A DNA stretch of 64,000 nucleotides from Actinokineospora terrae (GCF_900111175.1 NZ_FOGI01000011.1:238762-302761), one strand, 5' to 3'. Shown: positions 1-8,338, numbered from the stretch's first letter. Notes: a model not told the origin generated them from the letters alone. Numbers and translations are program-made.

Positions 1-2
1 GT

Positions 3-1382
3 CTCACCGGCGCCCCGGTCTCGGACGTCGGCTTCTCCACCACCGACCCGATCCAGGTGACGCAGGGCCTGACCTTCAAGGACATCGCGGTCGACGCCAA
101 CGCCACCATCGTCGCCGGTGAGTACACCGCCGTCGTCTACTGCGTCGACTCGTTCGAGGCCGCCGACCGGGGCACCTTCACCAAGAAGTTCTACTTCACC
201 GACGCCACGCACTGGCAGGTGCGCAACCCGGCGGACCCGACGACGACCACGACCACCACGACGACGGCCCCGCCGACCACGACGACGACCACCACCACGG
301 TCCCGCCGACGACCACCACGACCACGTCGACGGTCCCGCCGACGACCACCACGGTGCCCTCGACGACGACCACGACGGTCGAGCCGACGACCACCACCAC
401 GGTGGCGCCGACGACGACCACGACGACGGTCGAGCCGACCACCACCACGGTCGAGCCGACCACGACCACCGTCGAGCCCACGACCACGACGGTCGAGCCG
501 ACCACGACCACCGTGGCCCCCACGACCACGACGGTCGAGCCGACGTCGACCACCACCACGGTGGCGCCGACCAGCTCGACCACCACCTCGTCGACCTCGG
601 TGACGACCACGACGAACTCGTCGACCACCTCGTCCTCGACGACCTCGTCGTCGGGTTCGACGACCACCACGACGACGACCACGAACCCGGTCCCCGGGCT
701 GCTGGGCACCCTGACGCCGAGCAAGGAGTCGGGGATCTCCACCGACGCGGGCACCTTCACCACCGAGAAGGGCTGCGTCGAGGCGTCGGACATGTTCCTG
801 ATCAGGATCACCGGGCCGGGTGACGGGTTCAAGGACGGCCTGGTCATCACCACGGTGACCGACCAGGGCTACTTCGAGGACCAGCCGATCGTCGGCACGC
901 AGACGCTGAGCTTCCGGGACGTGGCCAACGACAACCAGGCCACGATCGTGGTCGGCGCCGACTACACCGTCGAGCTGCACTGCATGGACAGCTTCGAGTC
1001 GAAGTCCAAGGGCTTCTTCGCCGCCGTGGTGACCTTCTCCAACGAGCGCAAGGACCCCGACGACGCCAAGCTCCTGCTGCACGACTGGACCTGGAAGAAG
1101 GGCGCTCTCCCGACGACCACCTCGGGCCCGACGACGACCACCACCACCGTCGCGGGCGGTAGCACCACGACCACCGTCCCCGGTGGCGGCACCAACCCGA
1201 CGACCAACGACCCGACGCCGCAGGGCAGCGCCGGCAGCGGTGGGCTCGCCAGCACCGGTGCCTCCGTGGGTCTCGCGCTGCTCGCCGGTACCGCGCTGGT
1301 CGGCTTCGGCGCGCTCGCGCTGATCGCCTCCCGCCGCCGCCGGGCCGCGGCCGCGCCGGGTGAGTGGCCGACCGAGAGCTGA
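3..1382 (+). CDS. Thr-rich LAxTG-anchored surface protein, 5'-partial
   Basis: The reading frame enters from the left edge (first codon at base 3) and is open to the TGA at 1380-1382, so the N-terminus and signal peptide lie outside. Two copies of the same roughly 90-residue domain (first ending near base 230, second about 700-1090; shared signatures such as LTFKDIAVDANATIV / LSFRDVANDNQATIV and a Cys-Met/Val-Asp-Ser-Phe motif) flank a Thr/Pro/Val/Glu-rich low-complexity stalk (about 236-690). The C-terminus has the sequence LASTGAS, a hydrophobic segment and an RRRR tail, which is the layout of a class E sortase (LAxTG) cell-wall sorting signal. It lies directly upstream of a sortase-fold gene and pstB, so it may be a wall-anchored component of that locus. 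The domain itself is not one I can name. Confidence 0.8.
   Translation, partial: LTGAPVSDVGFSTTDPIQVTQGLTFKDIAVDANATIVAGEYTAVVYCVDSFEAADRGTFTKKFYFTDATHWQVRNPADPTTTTTTTTTAPPTTTTTTTTVPPTTTTTTSTVPPTTTTVPSTTTTTVEPTTTTTVAPTTTTTTVEPTTTTVEPTTTTVEPTTTTVEPTTTTVAPTTTTVEPTSTTTTVAPTSSTTTSSTSVTTTTNSSTTSSSTTSSSGSTTTTTTTTNPVPGLLGTLTPSKESGISTDAGTFTTEKGCVEASDMFLIRITGPGDGFKDGLVITTVTDQGYFEDQPIVGTQTLSFRDVANDNQATIVVGADYTVELHCMDSFESKSKGFFAAVVTFSNERKDPDDAKLLLHDWTWKKGALPTTTSGPTTTTTTVAGGSTTTTVPGGGTNPTTNDPTPQGSAGSGGLASTGASVGLALLAGTALVGFGALALIASRRRRAAAAPGEWPTES
236..700 (+). repeat. Thr-codon low-complexity repeat within surface gene
   Basis: Tandem, imperfect ACC/ACG-rich units encoding TTTTVEPTTTTVAP-like peptides. 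The antisense frame is also open, because ACC/ACG read backwards gives Val codons; that poly-Val frame is an artefact. Confidence 0.85.
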
Positions 1383-1452
1383 TGACCGCCACCGGTGTGC
1401 GCCGTGGGATGCCTCCCGCGGCGCACACCGGTCTCCCCGAGAGGACACCAGG

Positions 1453-2397
1453 GTGACCGTGCTCGACACGACCCCACCGGCCCCGCCGCCACCCGGCGTC
1501 CCGCACGCACCGCCGCCCCCCGGCGTGCCGCAGGCGGGGCCGCCGCGCTACCGGCCGGAACGACCGGCGCTGGTGCTGGCCGGGCAGATGCTCGCCATCC
1601 TCGGCGCCGTGCTGCTGTGCTTCGTCGCGCAGCTCACCCTGCTCGGCGGCCTCAAGCACGAACGCGACCAGAACTCCGCCTACGACGCCTTCCGCACCGA
1701 CCTGGCCAAGGCGACCGCGCCGGTCACCGGGCTCGACGGGGGCAGGCTGCTCGACAGCGGCACCCCGGTGGCCATCCTCGAGATCCCCCGGCTGCGGCTG
1801 CAGGAGGTCGTGCTGGAGGGCACCTCGGCGCGCACCCTGAAGTCCGGCCCCGGGCACGTCCGCAACACCCCGCTGCCCGGCCAGTCCGGCACCAGCCAGA
1901 TCTTCGGCCGCAAGGCCGCCTACGGCGGACCGTTCGCCGAGATCGACAAGCTCCGCCAGGGCGACGAGATCGTCCTCACCACCGGCCAGGGCGAACACCG
2001 CTACCTCGTGCAGGGCGTGCGCCGCGCCAACGACAAGGAGCGCACCGCCCCCACCGGTGAGGGCCGCCTGACCCTGGCCACCGCGGACGGCTCGTACTTC
2101 CTGCCGACCGACATCATCCGGGTCGACGCGCGGCTCGTCTCCGAGGTCCAGGACAAGACCAGGCAACTGCCCTCCTTCGCCGTCCCCGACAACGAACGCG
2201 CCATGGTCGGCGACCGCTCCGCCCTGGTCCCCATCGCCCTGTGGACCCTGATCCTGGCCGCCGCCGCCGTCGCCGCCGTGTACGTCCGCCACCGCGTCGG
2301 CCGCTGGCAGACCTGGGTGATCGGCGTCCCCGTCATCGGCGCGGTGAGCCTCACCCTGGCCGACCAAGCCGCAGCGCTGCTGCCGAACCTGATGTGA
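1453..2397 (+). CDS. Sortase-fold membrane protein lacking catalytic His/Cys (pseudo-sortase)
   Basis: 314 residues from a GTG preceded by GAGAGGACACCAGG. A Pro-rich N-terminus is followed by a membrane segment (about 40-62), a class E sortase-like domain (about 104-230) and two further hydrophobic segments (about 258-278 and 288-306). The domain is recognisable from the GPGH-x-x-x-T-x-LPGQ and AAYGGPF-x-x-x-DKL-x-x-GDEI blocks. In active class E sortases these contain an IAGHR motif and a later TLTTC motif. Here the equivalent positions read IFGRK (Arg153 for His) and TLATA (Ala211 for Cys), and the usual Arg just after is Ile. Transpeptidase activity is therefore unlikely. It sits between a LAxTG protein and pstB, with only 11 nt to pstB, so it is probably co-transcribed; a structural or substrate-docking role is my inference. 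Confidence 0.75.
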   Translation: MTVLDTTPPAPPPPGVPHAPPPPGVPQAGPPRYRPERPALVLAGQMLAILGAVLLCFVAQLTLLGGLKHERDQNSAYDAFRTDLAKATAPVTGLDGGRLLDSGTPVAILEIPRLRLQEVVLEGTSARTLKSGPGHVRNTPLPGQSGTSQIFGRKAAYGGPFAEIDKLRQGDEIVLTTGQGEHRYLVQGVRRANDKERTAPTGEGRLTLATADGSYFLPTDIIRVDARLVSEVQDKTRQLPSFAVPDNERAMVGDRSALVPIALWTLILAAAAVAAVYVRHRVGRWQTWVIGVPVIGAVSLTLADQAAALLPNLM

Positions 2398-2408
2398 CCG
2401 GAGGACCG

Positions 2409-3227
2409 ATGACCAGCGTGTTGCCCCATCCCCAGCCCACGGCCGCCGCCGAGTTGGCGAGCATCGACGCGCGGGAGGTGTCCGCGTGGTTCGGGGAGCG
2501 CAAGGTGCTCGACCGGGTGTCGTTGTTGATGCCGGGCGGGTCGGTGACCGCGTTGATCGGGCCGTCCGGGTGCGGGAAGTCGACGTTCCTGCGGACGTTG
2601 AACCGGATGCACGAGTTGATCCCCGGGGCGTCGTTGGCCGGGGAGGTGCTGCTCTCCGGGACCGACATCTACGACCCGGCCCGCAAGCTGACCGACGCGC
2701 GCAAGCAGATCGGGATGGTGTTCCAGAAGCCCAACCCGTTCCCGGCGATGTCGATCTACGACAACGTGGTGGCCGGGCTCAAGCTCACCGGGCTCAAGGC
2801 GAGCCGGTCCGAGCGCGACGACCTCGTCGAGCAGTGCCTGGCCAAGGCTGGCCTGTGGGTGGAGGTTCGCGACCGGCTGCGGCAGCCCGGTGGCGCTCTC
2901 TCCGGCGGGCAGCAGCAGCGGCTCTGCATCGCGCGGTCGCTCGCGGTGCGGCCCAAGGTGTTGCTGATGGACGAGCCGTGCTCCGCGCTGGACCCGACCT
3001 CGACCCGGCGCATCGAGCAGACGATCGCCGAGCTCGCGCACGAGGTGACGATCATCATCGTGACGCACAACATGCAGCAGGCCGCCCGCGTCTCGCAGCA
3101 GTGCGCGTTCTTCCTCGCCGAGCAGGGCACGCCAGGGGTGATCGTCGAGGCCGGGCCGACGACGCAGATCTTCGGCGCGCCGGTCGACCAGCGCACCGCC
3201 GACTACGTGCACGGCCGCTTCGGCTGA
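2409..3227 (+). CDS. pstB: Phosphate ABC transporter ATP-binding protein PstB
   Basis: 272 residues from an ATG with GGAGG 5-9 nt upstream. It carries the Walker A (GPSGCGKST), the Q-loop FQKPNPFPAMSIYDNV typical of PstB, the ABC signature LSGGQQQR, the Walker B VLLMDEPCSALDP, and the His switch ITHNM-like VTHNMQQA. This ATPase energises PstC/PstA-mediated phosphate import at the cytoplasmic membrane. pstS, pstC and pstA are not in view and would be expected beyond the left edge. Its position directly after the pseudo-sortase suggests the surface proteins belong to the same operon. PstB ATPases can be confused with other oxyanion importers, but the NPFPMS-type loop favours phosphate. Confidence 0.93.
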   Translation: MTSVLPHPQPTAAAELASIDAREVSAWFGERKVLDRVSLLMPGGSVTALIGPSGCGKSTFLRTLNRMHELIPGASLAGEVLLSGTDIYDPARKLTDARKQIGMVFQKPNPFPAMSIYDNVVAGLKLTGLKASRSERDDLVEQCLAKAGLWVEVRDRLRQPGGALSGGQQQRLCIARSLAVRPKVLLMDEPCSALDPTSTRRIEQTIAELAHEVTIIIVTHNMQQAARVSQQCAFFLAEQGTPGVIVEAGPTTQIFGAPVDQRTADYVHGRFG

Positions 3228-3302
3228 TCAACCCGATCGTGGGGTCGGCGCGGACCGGGTCACGCGGGTAGCGTGGGAGACCGGCACGGTTCGCGTGGGG
3301 GT

Positions 3303-3635
3303 GTGGTGGATCTACGGTTGGACCCTGCGCCCGCCCCGGGGGTCGTCCTGGTCGCCATCGGCGGCGAGGTCGACCTGGTCGCGGCGGGCATCCTGGAGCG
3401 GTTCCTGCTCGGCGCGGTCGCCGAGCAGCGCAGCAGCAAACCGGGGCTGATCGTCGACCTGTCCGACGCCGAGTTCTTCGGCTGCGCGGGACTCAACGCG
3501 CTGCTGGCCGCCCAGCGCAGGCTCGAGCGCACCGGCGGCTGGCTGCGCCTGGTCGACATCTCCGCCGCCGTCGCCCGCGTCCTCGACGCCAACGGCATGA
3601 ACACCCACCTCAAAGTGACGACCTCGGAGAAATAA
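3303..3635 (+). CDS. STAS-domain protein (anti-sigma-factor antagonist-like)
   Basis: 110 residues. I chose the GTG at 3303 because a TAGCGT box at 3269-3274 would start transcription around 3281, leaving a short leader with GGGGG before this codon; a GTG at 3273 lies inside that box. The fold signature DLSDAEFFGCAGLNALL corresponds to the STAS motif whose loop normally reads DS(S/T/A)GL. Here that loop reads GCAGL, so the Ser usually phosphorylated by an anti-sigma kinase is Cys and the preceding Asp is Gly. It may bind a partner without phospho-control. The downstream ankyrin gene begins immediately after the TAA, indicating co-transcription. Confidence 0.75.
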   Translation: MVDLRLDPAPAPGVVLVAIGGEVDLVAAGILERFLLGAVAEQRSSKPGLIVDLSDAEFFGCAGLNALLAAQRRLERTGGWLRLVDISAAVARVLDANGMNTHLKVTTSEK

Positions 3636-4445
3636 GTGCCGATCCCGACCGGGGACGACCTGGCCCGGTCGCCGCACCTGGTGACCGAGTTCGCCTCGCC
3701 CGCCGACGAGTTCCTGGCGCACGCCTGCCTGACCTACGGCGGCGACGACGAGGCCAGGGTCGCGCACGCCGGGGACCTGCTGGCCGCGCACCCCGGCATC
3801 GACGGGATCGCCGTCGCGGTGGTGCTGGGTGATGTCGCGCGGGTGCGGTCCTGGATCGAGCGGGACCCCGAGGCGGCGACAGCGCAGACCGGGCCGTTCG
3901 CGTGGGAACCGTTGCTGTACCTGACTTACGGCCGGTTCGGCGGCGGCGACCCGGTCGGTGTCGCGGAGGCGTTGCTCGCCGCGGGGGCCGACCCGAACTC
4001 CGGGTACCTCTGGGAGGGCCTGCCGTCGCCGTTCACCGCGCTGACCGGGTGCTTCGGCCGCGGCGAGGGCGACCAGCCGCCGCACCCCGATGGCCTCGCC
4101 CTCGCCCGCGTGCTGCTGGTCGCCGGTGCCGACCCGAACGACAACCAGACCCTCTACAACCGCCAGTTCCGCACCGACGACGACCACCTGCGGCTGCTGT
4201 TCGAGTTCGGCCTCGGCCGCGGCGCGCCCCGGTGGCCGATGGCGCCGGAGCCCGCGCGGATGCTGCACGACGTGCTGCTGTGGGCGGCCTCGACCGGCCA
4301 GCGCGACCGGGTGGCCCTGCTGCTGGAGCACGGGGTCGACCCCGACCCCGGCATCGAGGGCCACCCGATCCACCGCGGCGCGACACCGCTGGCGCTGGCC
4401 GAGCGCGCCGGGCACACCGCGGTGGCCGACCTGCTCCGTCCTTAG
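3636..4445 (+). CDS. Ankyrin-repeat protein
   Basis: 269 residues starting at the GTG that directly abuts the stop codon of the STAS gene, so translation is probably coupled. Ankyrin-type motifs are visible as ALLAAGADPN, VLLVAGADPN, LLLEHGVDPD and a final GATPLALAERAGHTAVADLL, spread over about residues 55-268. Such proteins are cytoplasmic scaffolds that bind partners; no catalytic motif is visible. The neighbour suggests a role linked to the STAS protein, but this is inference. Confidence 0.8.
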   Translation: MPIPTGDDLARSPHLVTEFASPADEFLAHACLTYGGDDEARVAHAGDLLAAHPGIDGIAVAVVLGDVARVRSWIERDPEAATAQTGPFAWEPLLYLTYGRFGGGDPVGVAEALLAAGADPNSGYLWEGLPSPFTALTGCFGRGEGDQPPHPDGLALARVLLVAGADPNDNQTLYNRQFRTDDDHLRLLFEFGLGRGAPRWPMAPEPARMLHDVLLWAASTGQRDRVALLLEHGVDPDPGIEGHPIHRGATPLALAERAGHTAVADLLRP

Positions 4446-4456
4446 TGGACCGGGGC

Positions 4457-5173
4457 TCAGCCGGTGCCGAAGGTCTGCGTCCAGTAGATCCGGTAGCTGC
4501 CGCCCTTGTACATCCCCACGCCGATCTCGGTGGACTTGCAGTTGAGGATGTTGGCGCGGTGCCCGGGGCTGTTCATCCACCCGGTCATGACGGCCTCCGG
4601 GGTGGCCTGGCCCGCCGCGATGTTCTCGCCGCTGGCCTTGGTGTAGCCCTCGGCCTTGATGCGGTCCCACGGGGTGCGGCCATCGGGGGAGTTGTGGTCG
4701 AAGTAGCCGCGCACCGCCATGTCCTGGCTGTGCTTGCGGGCGGCGGTGGCGAGCTTGTCGTTCCACCGCAGCGGCCCGCACCCGGCCTCGGCGCGCCGGG
4801 CGTTGACGATCTCGACGACCGCGAGCTCCTCGGGCTGGCCGCTCCCGGCGGTGGTGGTCGTCGGCTTGGGCGCGGTCGTCGTGGGCTTGGTCGTGGTCGG
4901 CTTGGTGGTGGTGGTCGTCGTGGTGGTCACCGGCACCGTGGTCGTGGTGGTGCTCGTGGGTATGGATGTGCTCGGCGCGGGGCTGGAGCCCGGGTGCGGC
5001 CGGGTGGGGTGCGGCCTGCTGGGCGCGCCGTGCAGCGGCTCGCCGACCAGCGCGGCGGGCAGGTCCTGCCGGGCCTCGGTCTGGTTCGGCCAGGCCATCA
5101 CCATCGAGATGGCCGCTAGCGCCGATCCGGTGGCTGCGGCGGCCAACACGGTGACTCGGCGTCGTGATTTCAC
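4457..5173 (-). CDS. Secreted CAP (SCP/PR1-like) domain protein
   Basis: 238 residues. The N-terminus MKSRRR followed by a hydrophobic stretch (about 7-28) is a signal peptide or anchor. Residues about 30-115 are a Pro/Thr-rich linker. The CAP domain (about 118-238) has the expected motifs: H93-type AARKHSQDMA, GYFDHNSPDG, GENIAAG, GWMNSPGHRANIL and IYWTQTFG. CAP proteins are extracellular and in bacteria often cell-wall associated; their biochemical role is usually unknown. It is transcribed divergently from a sigma factor that itself carries a CAP-like domain, which suggests the pair is functionally connected. Confidence 0.9.
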   Translation of the reverse strand: MKSRRRVTVLAAAATGSALAAISMVMAWPNQTEARQDLPAALVGEPLHGAPSRPHPTRPHPGSSPAPSTSIPTSTTTTTVPVTTTTTTTTKPTTTKPTTTAPKPTTTTAGSGQPEELAVVEIVNARRAEAGCGPLRWNDKLATAARKHSQDMAVRGYFDHNSPDGRTPWDRIKAEGYTKASGENIAAGQATPEAVMTGWMNSPGHRANILNCKSTEIGVGMYKGGSYRIYWTQTFGTG

Positions 5174-5286
5174 GATGGGTAATCCCTTCGGGCGGATCGC
5201 GTGTACGCCGGTTGGACGGAGGTCTTGCGCTAGGGATTACGGTCTGAGGCCGAACCGAACGCGAATTTTCTCCGCGGAGGCCCGCC
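5174..5286. promoter_or_regulatory. Divergent intergenic region between CAP gene and sigma-CAP fusion
   Basis: 113 nt shared by the two start regions. A GGAGG at 5276-5280 lies 6 nt before the GTG at 5287. An AT-richer patch (about 5256-5275) lies before that ribosome binding site. Autoregulation by the sigma factor is plausible, but I cannot assign boxes with confidence. Confidence 0.4.
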
Positions 5287-6654
5287 GTGCGACCCAACGA
5301 CCCCACCGACGCCGACCTCGTCGCGCGTGCGCGAGCGGGGGACACCGGGGCGTTCGCCCAGCTCTACGACCGGCACCGGGACCCGGTGACGCACTTCCTG
5401 ACCAGGTTCGTCGGTGATCGGCACCTCGCCGAGGACCTCACCCAGGAGGCGTTCGTCAGCGCGATGCGCAACCTGGCGTCGCTGCGCCGCCCGGCCCGGT
5501 TCCGCCCCTGGCTGTTCAGCATCGCCCACCGGGGTGCGCTGGATCACATCCGCCGCGGCGGCCCGGTCCTGCTGGCCGACCTGCCCGATCTCGTCGACGC
5601 GGGGGACCATCCCGCCGAGGCCGCCACCGCCACCGAGGCGACCCGGCTGGTGTGGGACGCCGCCGCGAGCCTGGAGCCGCGGCAGCTGGCCATCCTCGAA
5701 CTCACCCTGCGTGATGACCTGACCACGCCGGAGCTGGCGCACGCGCTCGACGTCAGCACCGCCCATGCCGCCGTCCTCGCGCACCGCTCCCGATCCGCCC
5801 TGGCCAACGCCGTGCGGATGCTGCTGCTGGCCCGCGACCCGGCGCACTGCCAGCGCCTCGCGGCGATGGTCCCCACCCGGCCGCGCGCGCTCACCCGGTC
5901 ACAGCGCGTGTCCGTCGACCGGCACCTGCGCCGCTGCCAGGACTGCCGCGAACTGGTCGGTCGGCTCACCGCGCCGCTGGCCGTCCTGGCCGTGCTGCTG
6001 TCCGACCCGGCGCCCTCGGTCGAGGACCCGGCGTGGGCACTGGTCGACCCGCGCAGCCACCTCGCGCGCAAGGTCGCGGTGACGGCCGTGCTCACGCTGG
6101 GGCTGACGGTGGCCGTGTCGCTCTCGCCGCACAGCCAGATCCCGCCGGACACCGCGCCGCCGGTGGTCACGACCACCACCGCGATCCCCGCCGTGACCAC
6201 CTCCGAACCCAGCCCGGCGCCCACCACGACCACCCGGCCGCCGATCGCGCCGCCCGCGGTGAGCAGCGCCCCCGCCGTCGCCCGGCCCGCGTCGGAGCCG
6301 TCGCGGCTGGTCGCCGAGCTCAACGACCGCCGCCTCGACCTGGGCTGCCGCCCCCTCCAGGTCGACTCCCACCTGACCACCGCCGCCCAGCGCCACAGCG
6401 CCGACATGGCCACCGGCGACTACATCGGCGTCAAGTCCCCGTCCGGGGTCACGGTGTCCGACCGAGCCCAGACCGCGGGCTACCCGGGGATGGTCGGCGC
6501 GTTCGTCGCCGCCAGCCGCGAGACCGCCGACGACCTGATGCCGCTGCTGTCGGACTCCCCGGCACTGACCTGCGGCACCAGGTCGATCGGCACGGCGAGG
6601 GCGGTCGGCGGGTCCTGCGGCTTCTACTGGACCCTGCTCTACGGGGCCGACTGA
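5287..6654 (+). CDS. ECF sigma factor fused to Zn-finger, TM helix and degenerate CAP domain
   Basis: 455 residues in one uninterrupted frame from GTG with a strong GGAGG. Residues about 8-92 match sigma-70 region 2 (GAFAQLYDRHRD, AEDLTQEAFVSAMRN, RFRPWLFSIAHRGALDHIRR). Residues about 118-178 resemble region 4 (LEPRQLAILEL...). Residues 205-225 hold H213-x3-C217-x2-C220, the spacing of an anti-sigma zinc-binding (ZAS) motif. A hydrophobic segment (about 262-279) and a Pro/Thr linker (about 283-336) follow. Residues 338-455 align with the CAP domain of the divergent neighbour (LNDRRLDLGCRPLQVDSHL...AAQRHSADMATGDY...FYWTLLYG), but the DHNSPDG and SPGHR motifs are eroded. The architecture implies a membrane-tethered sigma factor carrying its own anti-sigma-like finger and an extracytoplasmic sensor. 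Confidence 0.85.
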   Translation: MRPNDPTDADLVARARAGDTGAFAQLYDRHRDPVTHFLTRFVGDRHLAEDLTQEAFVSAMRNLASLRRPARFRPWLFSIAHRGALDHIRRGGPVLLADLPDLVDAGDHPAEAATATEATRLVWDAAASLEPRQLAILELTLRDDLTTPELAHALDVSTAHAAVLAHRSRSALANAVRMLLLARDPAHCQRLAAMVPTRPRALTRSQRVSVDRHLRRCQDCRELVGRLTAPLAVLAVLLSDPAPSVEDPAWALVDPRSHLARKVAVTAVLTLGLTVAVSLSPHSQIPPDTAPPVVTTTTAIPAVTTSEPSPAPTTTTRPPIAPPAVSSAPAVARPASEPSRLVAELNDRRLDLGCRPLQVDSHLTTAAQRHSADMATGDYIGVKSPSGVTVSDRAQTAGYPGMVGAFVAASRETADDLMPLLSDSPALTCGTRSIGTARAVGGSCGFYWTLLYGAD

Positions 6655-6655
6655 C

Positions 6656-6687
6656 ACATCGCGGAAAAAAAGATCCGGCCGCGATGT
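6656..6687 (+). terminator. Hairpin after sigma-CAP gene
   Basis: Nine-base arms ACATCGCGG (6656-6664) and CCGCGATGT (6679-6687) enclose an A-rich loop directly after the TGA. There is no T-run, so it may be an mRNA 3' stabiliser rather than an intrinsic terminator. Confidence 0.5.
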
Positions 6688-6764
6688 CGAGAACGCGTCA
6701 CCGGCTCCGTCCCCGCCCTGGAACGCGGCCACACCGGGCCGCACCAGCACCGAGGAGAACCACG

Positions 6765-7172
6765 ATGGCCAAGTACCTGCTTCTCAAGCACTACCGCGGC
6801 GCCCCGGCGGCGGTCAACGACGTGCCGATGGCGCAGTGGACCCCCGACGAGATCTCCGCGCACCTGGAGTACATGAACGACTTCGCGGCGCGGCTGGAGC
6901 AGACCGGCGAGTACGTCGACGGCCAGGCGCTCTCGCCGGAGGGCACCTTCGTCCGCTACGACGGCGAGGGGCGCCCGCCGGTGACCGACGGCCCGTTCGC
7001 CGAGACCAAGGACCTCATCGCGGGCTGGATGGTGATCGACGTCGACAGCTACGAGCGCGCCGTCGAGTTGGCGGGCGAGCTGTCGGCCGCCCCCGGCGCG
7101 GGCGGCAAGCCGATCCACGAGTGGCTGGAGCTGCGCCCGTTCTACGGCGTGTCGCCCACCATCACGGAATGA
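6765..7172 (+). CDS. DGPF-domain (YCII-related) protein
   Basis: 135 residues from an ATG with GAGGAG 6-11 nt upstream. It has the motif TDGPFAETKDLIAGWMVIDVDSYERAVE, the hallmark of the DGPF/YCII-like family whose members sit next to ECF41/SigC-like sigma factors. The biochemical role of the family is unknown; small-molecule binding has been proposed. Its stop overlaps the ATG of the following sigma-factor gene (ATGA), so the two are translationally coupled. Confidence 0.9.
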   Translation: MAKYLLLKHYRGAPAAVNDVPMAQWTPDEISAHLEYMNDFAARLEQTGEYVDGQALSPEGTFVRYDGEGRPPVTDGPFAETKDLIAGWMVIDVDSYERAVELAGELSAAPGAGGKPIHEWLELRPFYGVSPTITE

Positions 7173-8323
7173 CCCCGCCGGTGCACGAGGCCGTGCTGCG
7201 CGGCCTCATCCCGGGCGTCCTCGGGATCCTCGTCCGCCGCGGAGCCGACTTCGCGGCGGCCGAGGACGCCGTGCAGGACGCGCTGCTGGAGGCGGTCCGG
7301 GTCTGGCCGACCGACCCGCCCCGCGACCAGAAGGGCTGGCTGGTCACCGTCGCCTGGCGCCGGTTCCTCGACGCCACCCGCTCGGAGAGCACCCGCCGCC
7401 GCCGGGAGGAGCTGGTCGAGGAGGAACCGGCGCCGGGGCGGGCGGTGTCAGTGGATGACACCCTCCAGCTCTACTTCCTGTGCGCCCACCCCTGCCTGAC
7501 CCCGTCCTCCGCCGTCGCCCTCACCCTCCGCGCGGTCGGCGGCCTCACCACCCGGCAGATCGCCCAGGCCTACCTCGTCCCGGAAGCGACGATGGCCCAG
7601 CGCATCAGCCGCGCCAAGCGCACCGTCTCCAGCACCCGCCTCAACCAGCCGGGGGACGTGGCCACCGTCCTGCGCACGCTGTACCTCGTGTTCAACGAGG
7701 GCTACTCCGGCGACGTCGACCTCGCCGCGGAGGCCATCCGGCTCACCCGCCAACTGGCCGCCGCGATCGACCACCCCGAGGTGGCCGGGCTGCTCGCGCT
7801 GATGCTGCTGCACCACGCCCGGCGGGCGTCCCGGACCGGTCCCGCTGGCGGCCTGATCCCGTTGGCCGAGCAGGACCGCGGGCTGTGGGACACCGCCCTG
7901 ATCGCGGAGGGCGTGGACATCCTGCAGTCCGCGCTGTCCCGCGACCGGCTGGGCGAGTTCCAGGCGCAGGCGGCCATCGCGGCGTTGCACGCCGACGCCC
8001 AGGTGGCCGCGGAGACGGACTGGGTGCAGATCGCCGAGTGGTACGACGAACTGGTCCGGCTGACCGACAGCCCGGTGGTCCGGCTCAACCGGGCGGTCGC
8101 GGTGGGGGAGGCGGACGGGGCTCGTGCCGGGCTGGCCGCGTTGGCCGGGCTGGACGAGTCGCTGCCCCGGTATGTGGCCGTGGCCGCGTACCTGCGGGAG
8201 CGCGACGGGGATCTGGTTGCCGCCGCGCGGTTGTACGCGGAGGCGGCGGCCAAGGCGGGGACCCTGGCCGAGCGGGAGCACCTGACCCGCCAGGCGGCTC
8301 GGGTGAACGCGGGACTCGCCTGA
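7169..8323 (+). CDS. ECF sigma factor of the DGPF-associated type with long C-terminal extension
   Basis: 384 residues. The N-terminal part has sigma region 2 (DFAAAEDAVQDALLEAVRVWP, KGWLVTVAWRRFLDATR) and region 4 (LTLRAVGGLTTRQIAQAYLVPEATMAQRISRAKR). After about residue 175 comes the long helical extension seen in this group (LYLVFNEGYSG, RLTRQLA, LALMLLHHARR, VRLNRAVAVGE, TPR-like). These proteins lack a classical anti-sigma factor, and the extension is thought to control activity. The ATGA overlap with the DGPF gene is the usual arrangement. Confidence 0.92.
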   Translation: MTPPVHEAVLRGLIPGVLGILVRRGADFAAAEDAVQDALLEAVRVWPTDPPRDQKGWLVTVAWRRFLDATRSESTRRRREELVEEEPAPGRAVSVDDTLQLYFLCAHPCLTPSSAVALTLRAVGGLTTRQIAQAYLVPEATMAQRISRAKRTVSSTRLNQPGDVATVLRTLYLVFNEGYSGDVDLAAEAIRLTRQLAAAIDHPEVAGLLALMLLHHARRASRTGPAGGLIPLAEQDRGLWDTALIAEGVDILQSALSRDRLGEFQAQAAIAALHADAQVAAETDWVQIAEWYDELVRLTDSPVVRLNRAVAVGEADGARAGLAALAGLDESLPRYVAVAAYLRERDGDLVAAARLYAEAAAKAGTLAEREHLTRQAARVNAGLA

Positions 8324-8338
8324 GTCCGGGACCGGCTC

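Noticed and set aside
191..853. Minus-strand poly-valine frame
   Set aside because: It is the reverse complement of the Thr-codon stalk; no start signals and no domain.
3273..3302. Upstream GTG start for the STAS gene
   Set aside because: It lies within the TAGCGT promoter box; the GTG at 3303 has a better leader.
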